Of a stretch of 64,000 bases of DNA, positions 1-14,598 are shown piece after piece. The notes beneath the pieces were generated by a model. It did no database searches and had not been told where the DNA came from. It was given only the letters and a program-made list of their open reading frames with translations. Numbering within the stretch: the first letter of the stretch is position 1; the number at the start of each line of letters is the position of its first letter. The stretch is from Eutrigla gurnardus. Taxonomy: Eukaryota > Chordata > Actinopteri > Perciformes > Triglidae. The translations under genes and the position numbers were made by a program. The stretch lies in assembly GCA_963514095.1 (NCBI GenBank), contig OY741276.1:9807907-9871906 (forward strand), read 5' to 3'.

Positions 1-116
1 TTGATCCACCTAACAAAAAGGACAGAAAAAGGACTTATGAGCAAGTTATATGTCTGAATGTGTTTGTATTTGTGATAATTAAACATTTGCTTGCTTGAGT
101 GGTGGTTTTGTCCTAC

Positions 117-3100
117 CTTGCTTTCGTACTCGTCGAACATGTCCCTGTCGTTGGGGAGGTGGACGACACACTGGATCAGCTGCAGCACCAGAGCTGTCAC
201 CATTTGGATGTACAACGGCTCTCCATCCTGGTCTGAGCTGTTCAGCCTAAGAGACAAGAGACATGGATACATAATAAGCTACTATTATGGGTATTATCCA
301 GGAATATAATTAACTTGTTGGTTCAGGGAAAACACGTTTACATTGGGAAATCTTCACCTCTGCCCCAACTATTATTTTTGCTCTTTTAATGGCCGGAACA
401 TATTAAAGCTTCTCATTTGATGCCTTATGTCCATAAATAAAACAAGTACCTGAAATTCCTGAGGGAGCGTTTGCTGGTGGGCAGTCTGGCCAAGGAGGTA
501 AAGATCTCCTCCAAGATCAGCTGCCGATGCTTCTCATAACGTGAGAACACCTGGAGACAGAATATAATCAAGGTGGTTAGTCTGTACCTTCATTGTGTTG
601 TAAAACATGCATTTTAAGGAATGTGCACAAAAGTGAGAAGGGGATGTTGAATTGTAAAAATAAATGGTTATGTAATATTCCACTTTAAAGTGACCCAAAA
701 ATATGATAAATACTAAATTGCAATACATCTGAGGAAATAAAAATGGACATACCGCTGTCACTAGTTTAATGGCACACAGCTGAAGCTCACTGACATTCTC
801 CACAAAGAACGGAGTGATTCCCATAGAAGAAACCTGGAGAGAAAAAAAGAGGGAATGGCATGACTCATCTGGTTTACAATTAAATCTTTGACTTGATAAT
901 CAGATAACCGCAGTCTAACATTGCTTTTCGAGTATTTCAAGTTTTTACCTGGAGGATGGTGGTGTCTGTAAGGAGCTGGATCTCTAGGAGCTCAGAGATG
1001 TTGCTGACAATGTCACACACTTTGTTGTACAACATGACAATCACACGTTGCTTGTGTGTGGAGCATTTCGCACGCTTTGCCTTGGAGCTTAAGAGGCCAC
1101 CTAGATGGACAAGATTAAGATCCTTTTCATGAACCATGATTTCACATATTTAAAAAGTTTTTCTGTATATGAAAAAAATAAATGCCATAAAATACTTTGA
1201 CACTCAGAATCAAACTGCCCTTGAATGAATGTTGTATATCATTATAAACACGTCTTAAATGTTATTCAGGGAGTCATTTAGGTCGCTCTAGATGATTGAG
1301 ATGAGATGCTTCATTTAATTATAGCTATAATTTCTGCTGCAGGTCATACCATTTACCCTTAAGGTATATACTTCAATGCAGGAACAGTCTATGAACTCAG
1401 TTAAAGAGGAAATTGTATTTTTAAGTAATAAGTCATATCCAGACTCCAGGGTCATTGCTGACAGGCTTGTCCATCTCTCAGCTTAGTTTCTTGGAGAATT
1501 ATCAACAAAACTGATGGGAATTTCTCATGTATTATTCAGCCACATTCCAAAACTCATCAGTTTAGTTTCACATTCCAGGCACATATTCTCACCTCCATGA
1601 GGGTCCACCCTGTAGACTGGGTCGTATTGTGGATACAGTGTGTTCTGAAGATGGAACTTGGTGTATTGGAGCACCCGCTCTATGACGTCTTCTATGTAGA
1701 CAGCCTTCGGCATGTGTGTTGAGGTCATGATGTTGAGAGCTGTCAGACAGGCGTCTGCGGACTTCGTGACTCTCTCCATTATCAGGTCCCGCCAAAGTTT
1801 CTCCTCATCTTCGGCATCGTGGTCCTGAGGGAAGACAAGAAAGGAATAATCAATAGGTTTTAAGGAGACAATGAATTGAATTCTCATTCAATCAAGCAAA
1901 TACATATTTTGCAGCATTTTAGCCATTCATCTCCATCAACACTGTATGTATTTCTTTTGTTAAGTGTATCACAAAATTCTCATGTTGGTCAAATACCACA
2001 ACAAAGAATATTCAACACAGAAAGAGGAAGGAAGGGAGCTCACATGGCTCATCATAGTGGAGAGCTTGGACCCATCCAGGATATTCTTTTCCAGTATGTT
2101 CAGCAGCTTCACCAGCTTATCTGATGGGATCTGCAACAACAGAGACCATGATTTTGACCTACATCTGAAACAGCATCACACATTTACAAAACTCCAACTT
2201 CCTATATATATTAATATACTATAAACAATACCCTGCTTGAGATGCCCATCGCCTTAATCTTGGCGGACTCGCTGCCCAGGTCACTCAACTGGTGTTTACC
2301 AAGCAGAAACTCTTGAGGTATCTCATCATCATCTGTTGCTGGAAAACACACAACAAAACCACAATAAAATACAGTAATTATAGTACAGAATGCAGCATTT
2401 GGAAAATAAAAAAAGACAGTCAGCACTGATATTTACCCATGGCAGTGAAATCCACATCCTCCAGATTCTCCAGTATGTTGTCAATGCTATTTAAGAACCG
2501 CTTGAATGTGGACGAGTCCATCAGCTCCTCTTGGGTGAGCTTGGGTTCATATGCTTTCCGTTTCTTCTGCTTCTCCTTCATCTTGATTTTTCTGGCAACT
2601 GAGGGAGAGAAATGTCTTCTTATTTTTTTGTTTTTATTGTGTGTCAAATACTTAACACTCTCTTTACCAGTTAATAATTTTAAAGAAGCAAACTTGATCT
2701 TTTAAAAATCAAAATGCAATAATTTACTTCCTACATTTGAATTGTGTTTTATGCAGATAATGGCAATAATAAAGTAAAGGGTTAACATTTCAAATTTTTG
2801 ACTGTAACGGTTGAAGGGCAGGGTTGACAAAAGTTAGTCTGGAGACTTTCTGTCAAATTGTTTAAAAAAAATCAGAATCGGCAGGTGAGTCTTCTTAAAA
2901 ATAATAATAATAATAATAATAAATAAAAAAATCAGAAATGGCCCAGAAAATTGCAATCAGTGCATCTCTTACAGTGAAAAAAATAAAACATAATTGGAAC
3001 TGCAGAGACAGAAGACTTGAATACATACGTTCAGTCATGCTGGGTGGCGGTGAATGTTCATCGGAGGAGTCTCGGTAGCGGCTCCCTGAGCCTCGCCGGG

Positions 3101-6100
3101 TGTCCCGCGGAGCACTTTTCTTATGTTCCCCTGAACCTCGCCGATCCCTTTCTTCCACGTCCCAGGACCTGTCTTTGTCTCGGCGCTGCCGCTTCCTTGC
3201 AGCTGTAGAGATAAGGCATAAAGAAATCAGACACTAATATCTTAAAAAAAAGACCTAAAATAAGAAGTACCCTTTACAGTTTATTGGCATTTAAATATAA
3301 AAACATTTCTGTATGGAAATGTTCAGATGATTGAGGTTGATTACATTAAGAATAATAACTGAATAATTTGACTCACACTCTCCATTTGCATCAAAGTCAT
3401 CATCCGAGCTGACCTCAGCATATTTGGGCTTCTCATTGACAGTGCTTCGTTTCCGCTTGTTAACTTTTACCCTTTCACACAGGGGCATGGTTGACTCAAT
3501 CTCTGCACGCAGCTCTGGTGGTAGCTCCTTCAGAACTGCCGGGTCCATACCACCTGAGTGTTTGACAATATCTTTTAGAAGTTATTAACCGAAATAGAAT
3601 TCTGTTTTCTTTTTTTTTAAATGAGGTGAATGGTAAAAGAAACATGTGTAGATAGAGTTAAACTATCAAAGCAAAACTTCCTGCAGTTTAATTCTTGTTC
3701 TTACTTTTGCTCGACCTCCCCGAGGAGATCCTGTTCTTTCCAGACTTGCTGTGCCGGATGATCCTCTGGATCTGGTCGACGGAGAGCTTTTTCAGAACCA
3801 CTACAGGCTTGGGTCTCTTCTCAAAGTCCTGCACCAAACCGATTCTCTCCAGTTTAACCTTGGGCTGCCCCCACATTTGACTTTCAGTTGATCCACCTCC
3901 ATCCTTATCACGTTTGATCTGAAAAAGAAAGAAAGAAATAACGAAATTAGTTAATTTTGGAGTTCAAAATTCACACTCTAAAGTTTTGGACAGAAAAGCA
4001 TGATTATGTGAGATAAAAATATAAATAATGGATCAAAGTGATCTCATGGGATTTGTGATTGTGATGTTTCCTGTACAAGTGATACTAAAGACTTCCACTA
4101 TTTTACCCACATTAACTCTATATCTTATATTGTAGGAATAATAGCCAATCAATACATTGTACATTGTCAACATTGCAGTGCTTATGCAGTAACTCCCCCC
4201 AGCCACTAGAGGGGCGGGCCAAAACAGGGATCTCGGTTGTTTATGCGTCCACTTGTCAAACTTTTCACATGGAGATTCTGACTATTTGTGGATACATTTC
4301 TCAATATGATTTAATCCAACCCATTCCAGCTCAGGGAAGTTCGAATCCCTTAGCCAACTTTCTAGTTGCACAAAAGAAGCGATTGTGCTTACAATACTGT
4401 GCTTAATGTATTGTAAGCAAACAGACAAAACTACCATGTTTAAATATTAGCTCATCATACTTTACTGTGGTGGGGGCATGTGAGTGCATCATGGCATGTG
4501 GCTGGGGGTTGCACCTCTCAACACTGTGTTGACAATGGATGTAAGAGGATGAAACAAATGGATTTTTAGCCTGCATGACATAAACATGTATCTACATCTG
4601 AGAAACAGCAGTGGAGCCGTTCTTTAAGACTAACAACAACAAAAACAACTCTTCTACTTTTAGTAGAGGTTAGGTGTGGGTTAATGCTTTAACAGAATTT
4701 AATCCCAGGAACAGACAAAAGGCTTACAAATAGGAAAACAAAAACGCAAATAAGAGTGAACAGTGATGTGATTTGGTTTTGTGAGATTGCAGGCAGTGAA
4801 AATTGAATGACTAGTAGGTGGGTAGATATTTTGTTTGGGTCAGTCCAGATCACCTTAGGGATCTGGAAGTTCTTCAGTGCGCCACTATGCCCTCCCAGGA
4901 GCTGAGCAGGGAAAGAATCTGGAAGTTTAACACCAGAGGCAGATGAGGCTGGTTTGGAACCATCATGCCTATTGCCGCTCCGACCCGGTTCTCCAGTGGA
5001 AGAAGCCCGGTACCTATCTCGGTCACTTCGGCAACGCGAGTCAGGTGAGCGTCGGTCTCGACCACCGGTCTCACTCCGATGCCTCCTATCCCTGTCAGAT
5101 TCTCGGTCCCTGTCTCGTCCATGTTCCCCTCGGTTTGAGGACTTTGGCATGTCTCCCCTTCTGTCAGAGGACTTCTCATCATGTCGGTGCTTTGATGAGT
5201 CTCGACCATCTCTCCTGCTGTCATGTTTATCGACCCTGTTCTTGATGACTTCCGGTCGTCCATCTGGTTTCAACCGCAAAGCCGTGTCAGAACCCTCCAC
5301 TGCAGCCGGCCCACTAGCTGGTTCTTCAGGCCAGTGTTGGGCCTCAAGGGCTGGAATAGGGGCAGCCAGACAGGGGTCGAGCTGGCCATCAGCTCGGCCT
5401 GCCTGCTGGAGGTCGATGCTCACCATGAGGGGAGGGCGGCTGGCACCATTCCCGGCTGCGGTGGCTTCTTGCGGCGTCAGTTTGCCAGCATTGCCCCCTC
5501 CTGTTGATCCACTGCCTGGGGCACCTGTTGGGCCACCTGGTCCTCCTGCGCCAGGCTCCAGGGGAAAAGAGTCCTGTTTTCTCTTCTTCAGTGGCTTGTC
5601 TGTAAAGAGAAAGAGATGAAAATATAACATACTTGTGTAACCTCCAAAGTTATATAGAAGAATCTGTTTGGCTATAATCCATATACCGGTAGTCATATTT
5701 AGAAATATTCTACACACCTTTATCTTGCACCTCCTTGGAGCACTTCTCACTAGCCGCCTCTCGTTCTATCCTTTCAATTTCAGCGAGGGCATCGAGCTCT
5801 GCCTCGTCGTAAGGGGAACTGGGAGGCTGGAGACCACTGGCACCACCTGCTTGCTGCTGTTGTTGCAGCCGAGCTCCTAGATTTTGTTGAAGAACAGGCA
5901 CCTGCTGAAAGCCAAGTTCTGCCTCCATATTGTCAGAGTTCTCGTCCATTCCCGGCAGACCTTCACCTAAGATATTTACAAACACAGGGTTGCATTTAAA
6001 AAGGGCTGATGGTTTCCACTTCACTTCCTAAGTTTGTAAAACTAAATGCAACAAATGAATTTATAAAATATAAATGTAGTGAATATTTATCTCTTAAAAT

Positions 6101-9100
6101 AAAGATATCTGACAACACGACCCAGCTATTTGAGTCAATTGTACTATTATCAACTGTTATGCATCTCTACCTTTTAGTACTTTTGAAACTAGAGATGTAG
6201 GAAACCACATAACAAAAACATAGGGATCCAGCTAAGATTGGGCTGATCCAAAACGTTCCTTACCTGGGGTATCGGACTCATTCGACTTGACCCGTGACAA
6301 CTTGAGGGTGAGCTTTGTAGAGTCCTTGTTTGGAGAGCTTACGATGTCGTACATATCTTTCTCCTCTTTCACCGATGGGGCTTTCTTCCTTTGCTGGAGC
6401 TGCTGTTTCTGGTCAGGTCCTCCGTCCCTTGGTGAGGGCGCATAGGGAGGCGGTGACTGCAGAATCAGTGGGGGACGAGAACCCGCTGTGAGGAAGCAAC
6501 ACACCAATAGACGAGAAAGTTATCCTCCAGAGCCATGTAAAAAAAGGCCACAAAACCAGACACAACACTGTCATGACAACGGAAAGTGCACTCTAATGAT
6601 GTACAATGCCATTTACAAAGAAGGCCTCCAAGACTGAAATAACGGAAATTATCACTGTGGCCATCTATCACTTTGAGGGATAATGGCTTCAAACCAATCT
6701 ACTGCTGTCAAATTGTAATCATGAGTTTTCCCAAATGAAAAACAGAAGGCACTGCAGAGTTTATTTTCCTCTTCCGGTGTCCTTACGTTTGGGCGTCCCT
6801 TCACTCCCTGCTGGGGAGCAGCCAGACTGTGGAGACCTCAGAGAGAAAGAAGGATTCCTCATGGTGGAGTCACCCTCCTGGACAACACACAAATGAGACA
6901 GATGTTAGCCACCAGTTATGAGTAGGAGTATGAGTCAATTTTTGTCCAATTGTGGCTAATAAAGCTTCTCTGGTGTGGGAGTAGTGATACGAAGGACTTT
7001 CAAGTACTGTGACCACAGATGCATCCTCTTACTATGATGCTTGGAGAAAACATATTTTCTCATATTACAAATGTTACAAACCTCATGCAAAGAAATTTAA
7101 CCCCTCTGAAAATAGCCTTGTTCAACACCGAATTTAGTTGTTTGTTCGTAAGTGTCTGCATTTGGGTAGTAAACCAATATTCACTCTGATCTTTGTCAGT
7201 TGTACCTCATTGCTCAGTCGGTGCACGATGTTCATGTAGTCCTCAGTGCCATGTCTGTCTGAGTGGTGGTTGGCAGCATTTCCCATCTGCCCCGATACTT
7301 TGCCCTCATGGATGTTTCGAATGCCACCTGGAACCATGGGACTGGCCACAGACACTGTCAGGTAAAAGAAGAGGTCATTTTTTTTAATTATACATGAGGG
7401 AGACAATTATAGCATTTTTGATAATGAAAATTGGAGATGTGCCCAAAATTCACTGCTAAAAAAAAAACAAACAAAAAAACTGTGGACCATGGATTTTATT
7501 AGAATATTTGGGGTTTAACTGCATAAATGTGGCTTCAGTTCTTCCAGGAGTCACAGAAGGTTTTAATGGGGCCGAGAAAAATAATAAGTGAATCACTAAA
7601 ATGTCAACCACTATACATAGAAAATGTAGCTGAATTTATAGGTTGCATACATAATGAAAATAATTTTCTGTATAAAATACAGACATATTTTGGCTATTAG
7701 CTGCTAACTTGTTCAGGAAGCAGACACCTGTTAATCATTACATGGTCCAAACTAACCTGTTCCTCCTGTTACTGGTGATGTTTTACTGGTGAACTGGGAG
7801 TATAAAATCAACTGCATTAGAGCAGGCATTCTAAATGCAAACACATTTATTTTAATTGTACGAGCCACAATTGCCACATACATTATCAAATTAATTGCAC
7901 ATTCTATTCATGTTTGGAGGGCATGAATTTTCCAGCCAAACCCTAACCATTATGCAAACCAATAACAGTTTTTTAATCTCAAATTTTTTTTAAACTTTGC
8001 TGCACAGCAATTTCTTTTTGCACATCTGCCAACGTATTCAACTCTGACAATATGGTGAAAGGCAAACATGTACTGCATGTTTGTATCGTATCGTATCGCA
8101 TCAGCCCTCCTGAACGCATCTGAATAAAACTGGGTAAAGTGCAGTTAGAAATTAAGAAAAGAAAGCAATGAGGCAACACCTATAAGGCAACTGACGGAAG
8201 TGTTCAGGTCATATTAACAGTGGCTTAACAAGGAAGGAACCGAATTGTGTCCACCAAACCACAACTGCTGTCAGTGAACAAACAATACACTAACAGGAAG
8301 AGTGCATCTAGAAGACAAAATTGACAGATTTATTTGTGCTTGCCATAACAATTAATATACAGCTGATCAAATCTAAAAGCCATCCCATCAGAGAGCAAAA
8401 CTTAAGACCACTATCTCCTCAGATTTGGCTGTATATGTACACCATTTAGGAGACACCATCAAACCTCAAACTTTTAAAGCATTCTTCAATCGAATTGTCT
8501 AATGCTATGCTTCTAAATGTTAACTTCACGTGTAATTGTGCCTTCAATGAGTCATATGGATATGAACATCAGTGAGGTGCACACACACATGCAAGGCAGC
8601 ATTGATTCATTTTTCACCCCAAACGCATGCACACAAACATGCAACACATACACACATACACTCTCACCTTGTTGTATCTGTTGGTGTTGGTTATAGCTGG
8701 GTGGTTGTTGGTGGGGATACTGCTGTATGTAACCAGGGGCAGGGCTCTGAGGAGTGTAGGGGCTGGGTACTGGACTATTCTGGCCTATGTACCGACTACT
8801 GGAACCAGTCTGGGGCGCCACAAACCGGCTGGACGAAATGGAAGAGAGAACAAGGAGAAAGAAAGTGAGCAAGCAGAGGTTACATCATTTAAAAGACAAG
8901 ATATTTATACTATCTTTAAATGTATCTGTGGTACTACATACACATAAAGCAAATCATCAAGGACACTCGATAACAAAATGTTGTGATACAACAGGGATAT
9001 AAACATTTAAAAAAAAAGGAGAAAATGTGTTACATTATTGCAGTTTTTAAGCGTTATGGTACATAAGAGTCTGCTAAATTTTGCAGCCTGATCACCTTGG

Positions 9101-11283
9101 TGGATTAGGAGACATCGCAGCTGGCTGGAAGTTTGCAGGCTGGGCAGGGCTATGCAAGGAATTTTGGGATATCTTGTACGGTGGTACCATTGGCTGCTGC
9201 ATAACATCTGTTCAGAAATAAATAAAATAATATACAGTATATTTGTTTATAAATATTAACATGAAGCTCGTCCTTATGATTGCATGCTTTCATGTCATAA
9301 TACGCAACAGGTATGTATCTCCCTACTTTTCTCCCTGAAGATGCCAGGGTTCCTGGCCAGCATGGTCTGCAGTAGCAGTGGTGCATCTCCCTCTGGCTCA
9401 TCGCTACCCAGGTTGTCCTTCAGCTCTCTGAAAACACACAAAAAATAAATTCAGTCACATTACAAAAAAAGTAGGTAGAACGATTAAAAGCAATATGTAG
9501 AAATAGACAAAAGTGAATAATACTTAAAAAGTAACTGCACACTTTTTTTAGAGCCATAAACTAAATAACTAAGTAATTTGATAAAACATCTACGTTGGTA
9601 TTATTCTTGACATTTCTAACCAAATTCTAACAATCAGCATTTCATGGTTGAAAGTGGGTCAAAACACCTTATACGGTTTAAGATTAGCCTTAACCCTTGC
9701 CAGGCCAATTCTGAGATAGTCGACCACCTGGGACTAATCTACGTCATTAAATAAAAGACTGTTGATGCTTACGCTTCAGTTACCACTGTGTAGCATTACA
9801 AGCATAGTATAAGCCTGCTCTCTCTTTTCTGTGGACGGTAAATTAAGAAATCATCACATTACAAAATCTGATGAATCAGTGTTAATGACTGATTATCTGG
9901 CAATAGTAATGTACTTTTCTACACTGACAAGAGTGTGTAGATAAAGCATAAAGTTGTTTCAACCCCACCGTGTTTTCATGCTAACATTACCCTGGTCATT
10001 GAAACTGAGCAGACCAGCGAGCTGGTGGCCAACGGCCGCACTGGGGCTCTGCTCCCTGCCGCTGAGAGACTACAGCTGAGAGGAAACGACCGCCCTGGAG
10101 ACGGATGTGCTAAGGTTCGTGCTGGCTAAATATGAACTTCTATATTCGCGACAGTTCGTCTCCGAAGCCAACATTCGCACTCCTCCCGAGGGAGAATGGG
10201 TGGGAGGAACTGTAGGTATTTTTTTTTTCCTTTCTTTGTTTTGTTTTTTTTGTTCTTTGATAAACAGTAAATCAATCAAATTCCGTGCCCCATGGCATAC
10301 CACTGTTTTCAAAGCTAATGAAGCTGTCATGTTCTTCGATGCATACAGAAGTGGGCGTCGTTTGATCTCTTAGCCCTGGCCCACTTTCTTGCATTTTTCA
10401 AAATGATGTAGTGGGTGGAGTTGGAATCAGACCTGGGGGTAAAGTTACAATTTAAAAGCTGAACATGTATGAATGCATACATGTTTACCCCTTGGTTGAA
10501 TTAGGACTAAATGGGCAAAGTTGAAAATCAATGAGCAGAAGTACTTCATGGCAACATTTGATCGACATAATCTTTGCATCAATGTAATGACTTGCATCAA
10601 TTAGTCTGGAACAATTCAAAGGTTTTACATCAATAAACACATCAATACCTCAACATAAAATCACAAATAACATGATGCAATTTTAGCCTCACTTACACCC
10701 TTATTGCACAAGAACTTAACGTGCATTTCATCTAGAGTTGTATCCTTAATCAAAAGGGCCCATCTCTCTGTTAAAGACACAATGTTGTCATATACACACT
10801 CTACGTTCTACACTCACATGTGCTCTGTGGAGACCTGGTTGAGGCCATGGGCTAGCTGGGAGGCCAGATTCTCATCCCGAAGGCCAAGTAGGCAGGTAAC
10901 TTCCTCTGCGATCCTCCCATTGTATAGGAGGCTCTTAGTGGTGGTGGCCGGGAGAGGGGAAGGGAGGGGCAGCTGGTTCAACACTGCCACGAGGAGAGAG
11001 AGATGTTGGAAAATATAAGAGATGGGGATGTAAAGAAATAAGGATGAGGGAAAGAGACAGACGAGAATCAAGCATCAGCAATATGGAACACATAGAAAAG
11101 TAGAGAGAAAAATAATGACATAGCATAGCATACAATTGCAAATAGGTATTTTAAACTGTAAGAAGAGATGCAACAAAATGTGTGACCGTGTATGTGGAGA
11201 ACAACTGTGTGTCACTTACAGTCTGTGAGGCTAGCGATCCCAGCAAGAGTGGTGATGGGAACATGAGGCATATCCCCATTCAT
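117..11283 (-). CDS. nipbl: NIPBL cohesin loader, N-terminal half (partial, runs off left edge)
   Basis: NIPBL with MAU2 loads cohesin onto DNA in the nucleus. Coding exons, 5' to 3': 11283-11220, 10983-10818, 9427-9327, 9207-9096, 8828-8668, 7354-7206, 6877-6787, 6485-6264, 5966-5718, 5599-4854, 3918-3705, 3553-3377, 3202-3029, 2598-2437, 2338-2232, 2130-2044, 1824-1593, 1100-949, 833-753, 550-450, 246-117. They sum to 3,678 bases, exactly 1,226 codons with no stop. The start MNGDMPHVPITTLAGIASL is the near-invariant family N-terminus (MAU2-binding region). The 746-bp exon encodes a low-complexity RD/RS-rich stretch. PVVVL at about residues 725-729 fits the HP1-binding PxVxL motif known in NIPBL. 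The last exons (DLIMERVTKSADACL onward) begin the conserved HEAT-repeat part. The family runs to about 2,400-2,900 residues, so roughly half is missing to the left. The donor after 9327 (AAAA|GTAGGG) is weak. The text leans towards the nipbla ohnolog, but a/b is unsettled. Confidence 0.96.
7355..8667 (-). other. nipbl: nipbl intron between coding exons 5 and 6, nothing recognised
   Basis: The adjoining exons splice in frame (CAA G|TG TCT). Apart from a short GTATC tandem at about 8,083-8,100 and a CA-rich stretch at 8,579-8,665 next to the donor, I see no structure. Confidence 0.6.
9428..10817 (-). other. nipbl: nipbl intron between coding exons 2 and 3, with a GC-rich island
   Basis: No exon is needed here: the flanking exons join in frame (AT|A GAG CTG). 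A GC-rich island at about 10,000-10,215 stands out from the AT-rich intron and resembles sequence I associate with dispersed teleost repeats. It is followed by a T-rich run at 10,216-10,252. I cannot assign a repeat family. Confidence 0.5.
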
Positions 11284-11369
11284 GCTGAAGGTGAGGGTGG
11301 GGGAGTGTGCTGATACACAGGTAGATCAGGGGGTCGATGGACGACACCCGTCCTCACATCTCCTGACTC

Positions 11370-14300
11370 CTAGCAGAGATATTAAAAAGACAAAGAAAAC
11401 TCATTGATAAAGAGCTCCAACACTGTTTGACAAGGAGACAGCAAAATGAAAAACAGCATGAGTGATGGACATGAGGAAGGAAGAAGAAAGAGGGCAAAAG
11501 TAAGTGAAGTAGAAAAGGCACAGATTTACAAAATTAGTAAAAGAGGCAGAGAAAAGAAATTAAAAAAGGTGAAACAATAACTGGTCACATTATCTATAAA
11601 CCACAAATAATTGTGTCTTATTAGATTTTGACAATAAAGATTAACTGCCATAGATCTCACCCTTTTCAATCACATATCTAGTATTATTTATATATGTTGC
11701 TGATCCATAGGGGGTGACCCTCAGTTCTCTCTCTGTGTTACAGCTGGGACATAGGATCAGGAATGTCATGCCAGTACCATGTGCAGGTTAGACATTTTAC
11801 TCAAGAAATGTTCACCAGATACAACTACACAGAGGACTGAATCCAGGCCGTAGAGGTCACTGACTATTAGAGGATTCTGCTGCTGCAATGTTATTATACT
11901 GACACATGCTAGAAGGAGTAAAAAAATCAACAATGAATTATCTGATCCAATGTACTGATCAATGAAATATTTAAATGCCTGTGATTTTTGTTACGCCTTG
12001 TAGAGCAAGTCATAGTTCAGCCTCATTACACTGACTGGTGCTTACGATGAGTCATTTAAATGTCATGTCAAATCAATTAGATTTCCCTTAATGACAGATA
12101 TGTGATATACAGACATATTGGCATCTTTCAGAAAAGTGAAAACTAATGCATTCTCTGCATGAAAGTGCACCATTTAAAAAGAGGTCATGTGTCATACTGC
12201 CACCAGTATAACTATTTTAGGATAAAATGCTGCCCAGTGATAATGCAACACAATGAATAAGCCTGGATATTACTTATTGCCCCTGGTAATACTGTAGATA
12301 CTATACCATGTGTGGGTATATACCAACAGCCCTCAATTTTCTACACATACTATCACTGTACTGGGAAACGGAATAAGTAGTCAACTGGTGTAATTCAGAT
12401 GTCTTCAACTGGTGTAAATCAGATGTCTATTCCCCTTCACTAGTGTCAAACAACAGGGCTTGTCTCCGTCTCTGCTTATAATGATGGATCTGCACAAATT
12501 AGAACCCCATGTTTCACTTGTCTTATCCCTTTGCTTGTTAGGTGTCCTTGACCTTTCTAGTAAGACTGCCCAGCAGGTCAGAGAAAAGCAGAGGCAAAAG
12601 CGGAGGGAAAAGCCAGCAATTTTCTGAATAACAGCCCAAGCATCATGGATAAACCTGGTTGCTGCAACAAGCCAATTGTAGGCCAGTAAAGGGTTACAGG
12701 TTATCTGTGTTTAGTCTCCATGATACAAAATTATGATGATGTGTTTAGACATCAAAATAGACACTGATTACATGAGCCCCAAACCCTCCCAAAACACATT
12801 ATCAACATTCTCAGATGCCTCCTCAATTATGAGTAAACAGGCATCGCTATTGTTTAAAATATAATAACATAAGTGAATGAAATGACAAATGGCTCAAACC
12901 ATTATAATAATACCTTTTTGAAGAATTCTGTGCAGTCTCGGGTGGACTCACTGACATTTCAGATAAAAAGTCCTACTTCTTCAATCTGCTGAAAGAGAAC
13001 ATGGCTCTGCATCATACTTTTTGACATACAAATGCATTTTATTCTTCTTAAGGGTCAATTTCATATAAGTTGCATTTAAAACAGTTGGACAACTAACCTA
13101 ACCAAAACAGCAAAAATAATGCCTGATACAGTATCGCAATATTGACTGTCAAACATGCATTTTACCTTTGCAATGATCGTGTTGTTACCGTAACACAATC
13201 TTCAAATCTAGAATGCAACAGTATGTGGCATTGTTGAGCGTGTGAGCAATCCTTTTTCATGACTTCTAAGGAAATGCAACATGTTTTTTTGACAGCAACT
13301 TCTGTTGAATTCTGATGCCATGTATATTTGTAAACACAAAGTTGCAACAGGACAGCAGTGCCAGCCAGCCGATCGTTGAGGTCAAATAGTAAATACATGG
13401 AACAGCTTCTGCACAACATAACTGTTCCAGATGATCAACAGATGAGTACTGTAAACATTGTTATCAGCTAGCTGTTACGTTAGCATGCTCGTGTCTATGG
13501 GCTTTTCCTCAGAACGCAGGGGCTTGGCTGACAGCTGTGAGACTGACAGGCAGGAGGCAGCACAAAGGAACAGATGCACTGTGATGGTGGCGGCAGTAGT
13601 GGGGGGCTGCATCCTCCAGTAGCCGACAGCCACCGTACGCATTCTACAAACTGGCTAACTGCAGAAAGCATTCAAATGGTATTTGCTGTTGTAACGAAAC
13701 CAAAACACAAACAAGTCCACCAGCATTAACATATCCCCCCAAACTCCCGGTAGTTAAGTGGCGCTAACTACAGCTGAGGCAACGTAGCGTGTGCTCAATC
13801 TACAACTTAAGTCACTCACAACATTTCCAAACAGGATAGCAACCAAAACCAACATTAGCAATGCCAAAGGCTCAAAAAGCAAAGCACAACGCAAAGACTC
13901 AAATAATGACAAATCAACAAGCTAACGTAGAGTTGCATTAAACTGTTTATCATAGTTAGCTGAATTGCCAGCGGCAGCCCCGCAACATGCGAGCAAACCC
14001 ATCAACGTTAACTCAACGTTACACTGCCAAGAAGTTTGCCTCGGATCTTTCGAGCTAACCGCAAAGCTAGTGTCGCCACTTAACGTACGATAGCAGCTAA
14101 GATCACTAACGCTAGCTGCTTAACATTCGCTAACAACAATAGTCGTGTTTTAATAGCTAGCCAGTTATGCTAACTAGCTCTAACTGTTGTTGATTAGCTT
14201 CTAACGCTGTTCCTCGTTCAAATAAAAGGCACTGCAATTCAATTAATACAAGGAAGCGCTTGACGGGGTATGTTAATGTTAGCCAATTCCTCTTGAGCTC

Positions 14301-14598
14301 GGGGAAATGCGATGTGTTAGCGCGAGTACATGTAAAAGCAACGGTACGGAATCTAATTCCGTGGCAACGGCCCAATCCCCGGGCTCGACAAATGACATCC
14401 AGTTGAGGCCGTGCGCCTTGGCGGAGCAAAAACACACCTAGCTAGCTTGGCTTGCTAGTTCGCTAGCTTCCGTTACCTCCCGGTCAACGATTAACGACGC
14501 CGTAGGTGGTCTTGCAACAGAACATTTATTCGTGTTATTGTTAATAATCACAATTTTAAAAGTTGGTTGCATAAAGATAGATAGGTGATTATATTTAC
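11370..14598 (-). other. nipbl: nipbl intron 1, no gene seen
   Basis: The first 2 kb next to exon 2 are AT-rich and I see no gene. From about 13,460 to 14,760 the sequence turns CpG-rich and is crowded with GCTAGC, GCTAAC and AACGTTA words. Short open frames here (for example 13162-13419 and 14157-14435) match no protein I know and look like chance. Confidence 0.7.

Noticed and set aside
4330..4356. GTTCGAATCCC resembling a tRNA B box in a nipbl intron
   Set aside because: No A box at the right distance, and the flanks do not form a T-arm or acceptor stem; just a short inverted repeat.
4954..5619. 221-codon plus-strand frame
   Set aside because: It is the antisense shadow of the large RD/RS-rich nipbl exon; the minus-strand reading matches NIPBL and joins its neighbours in frame.
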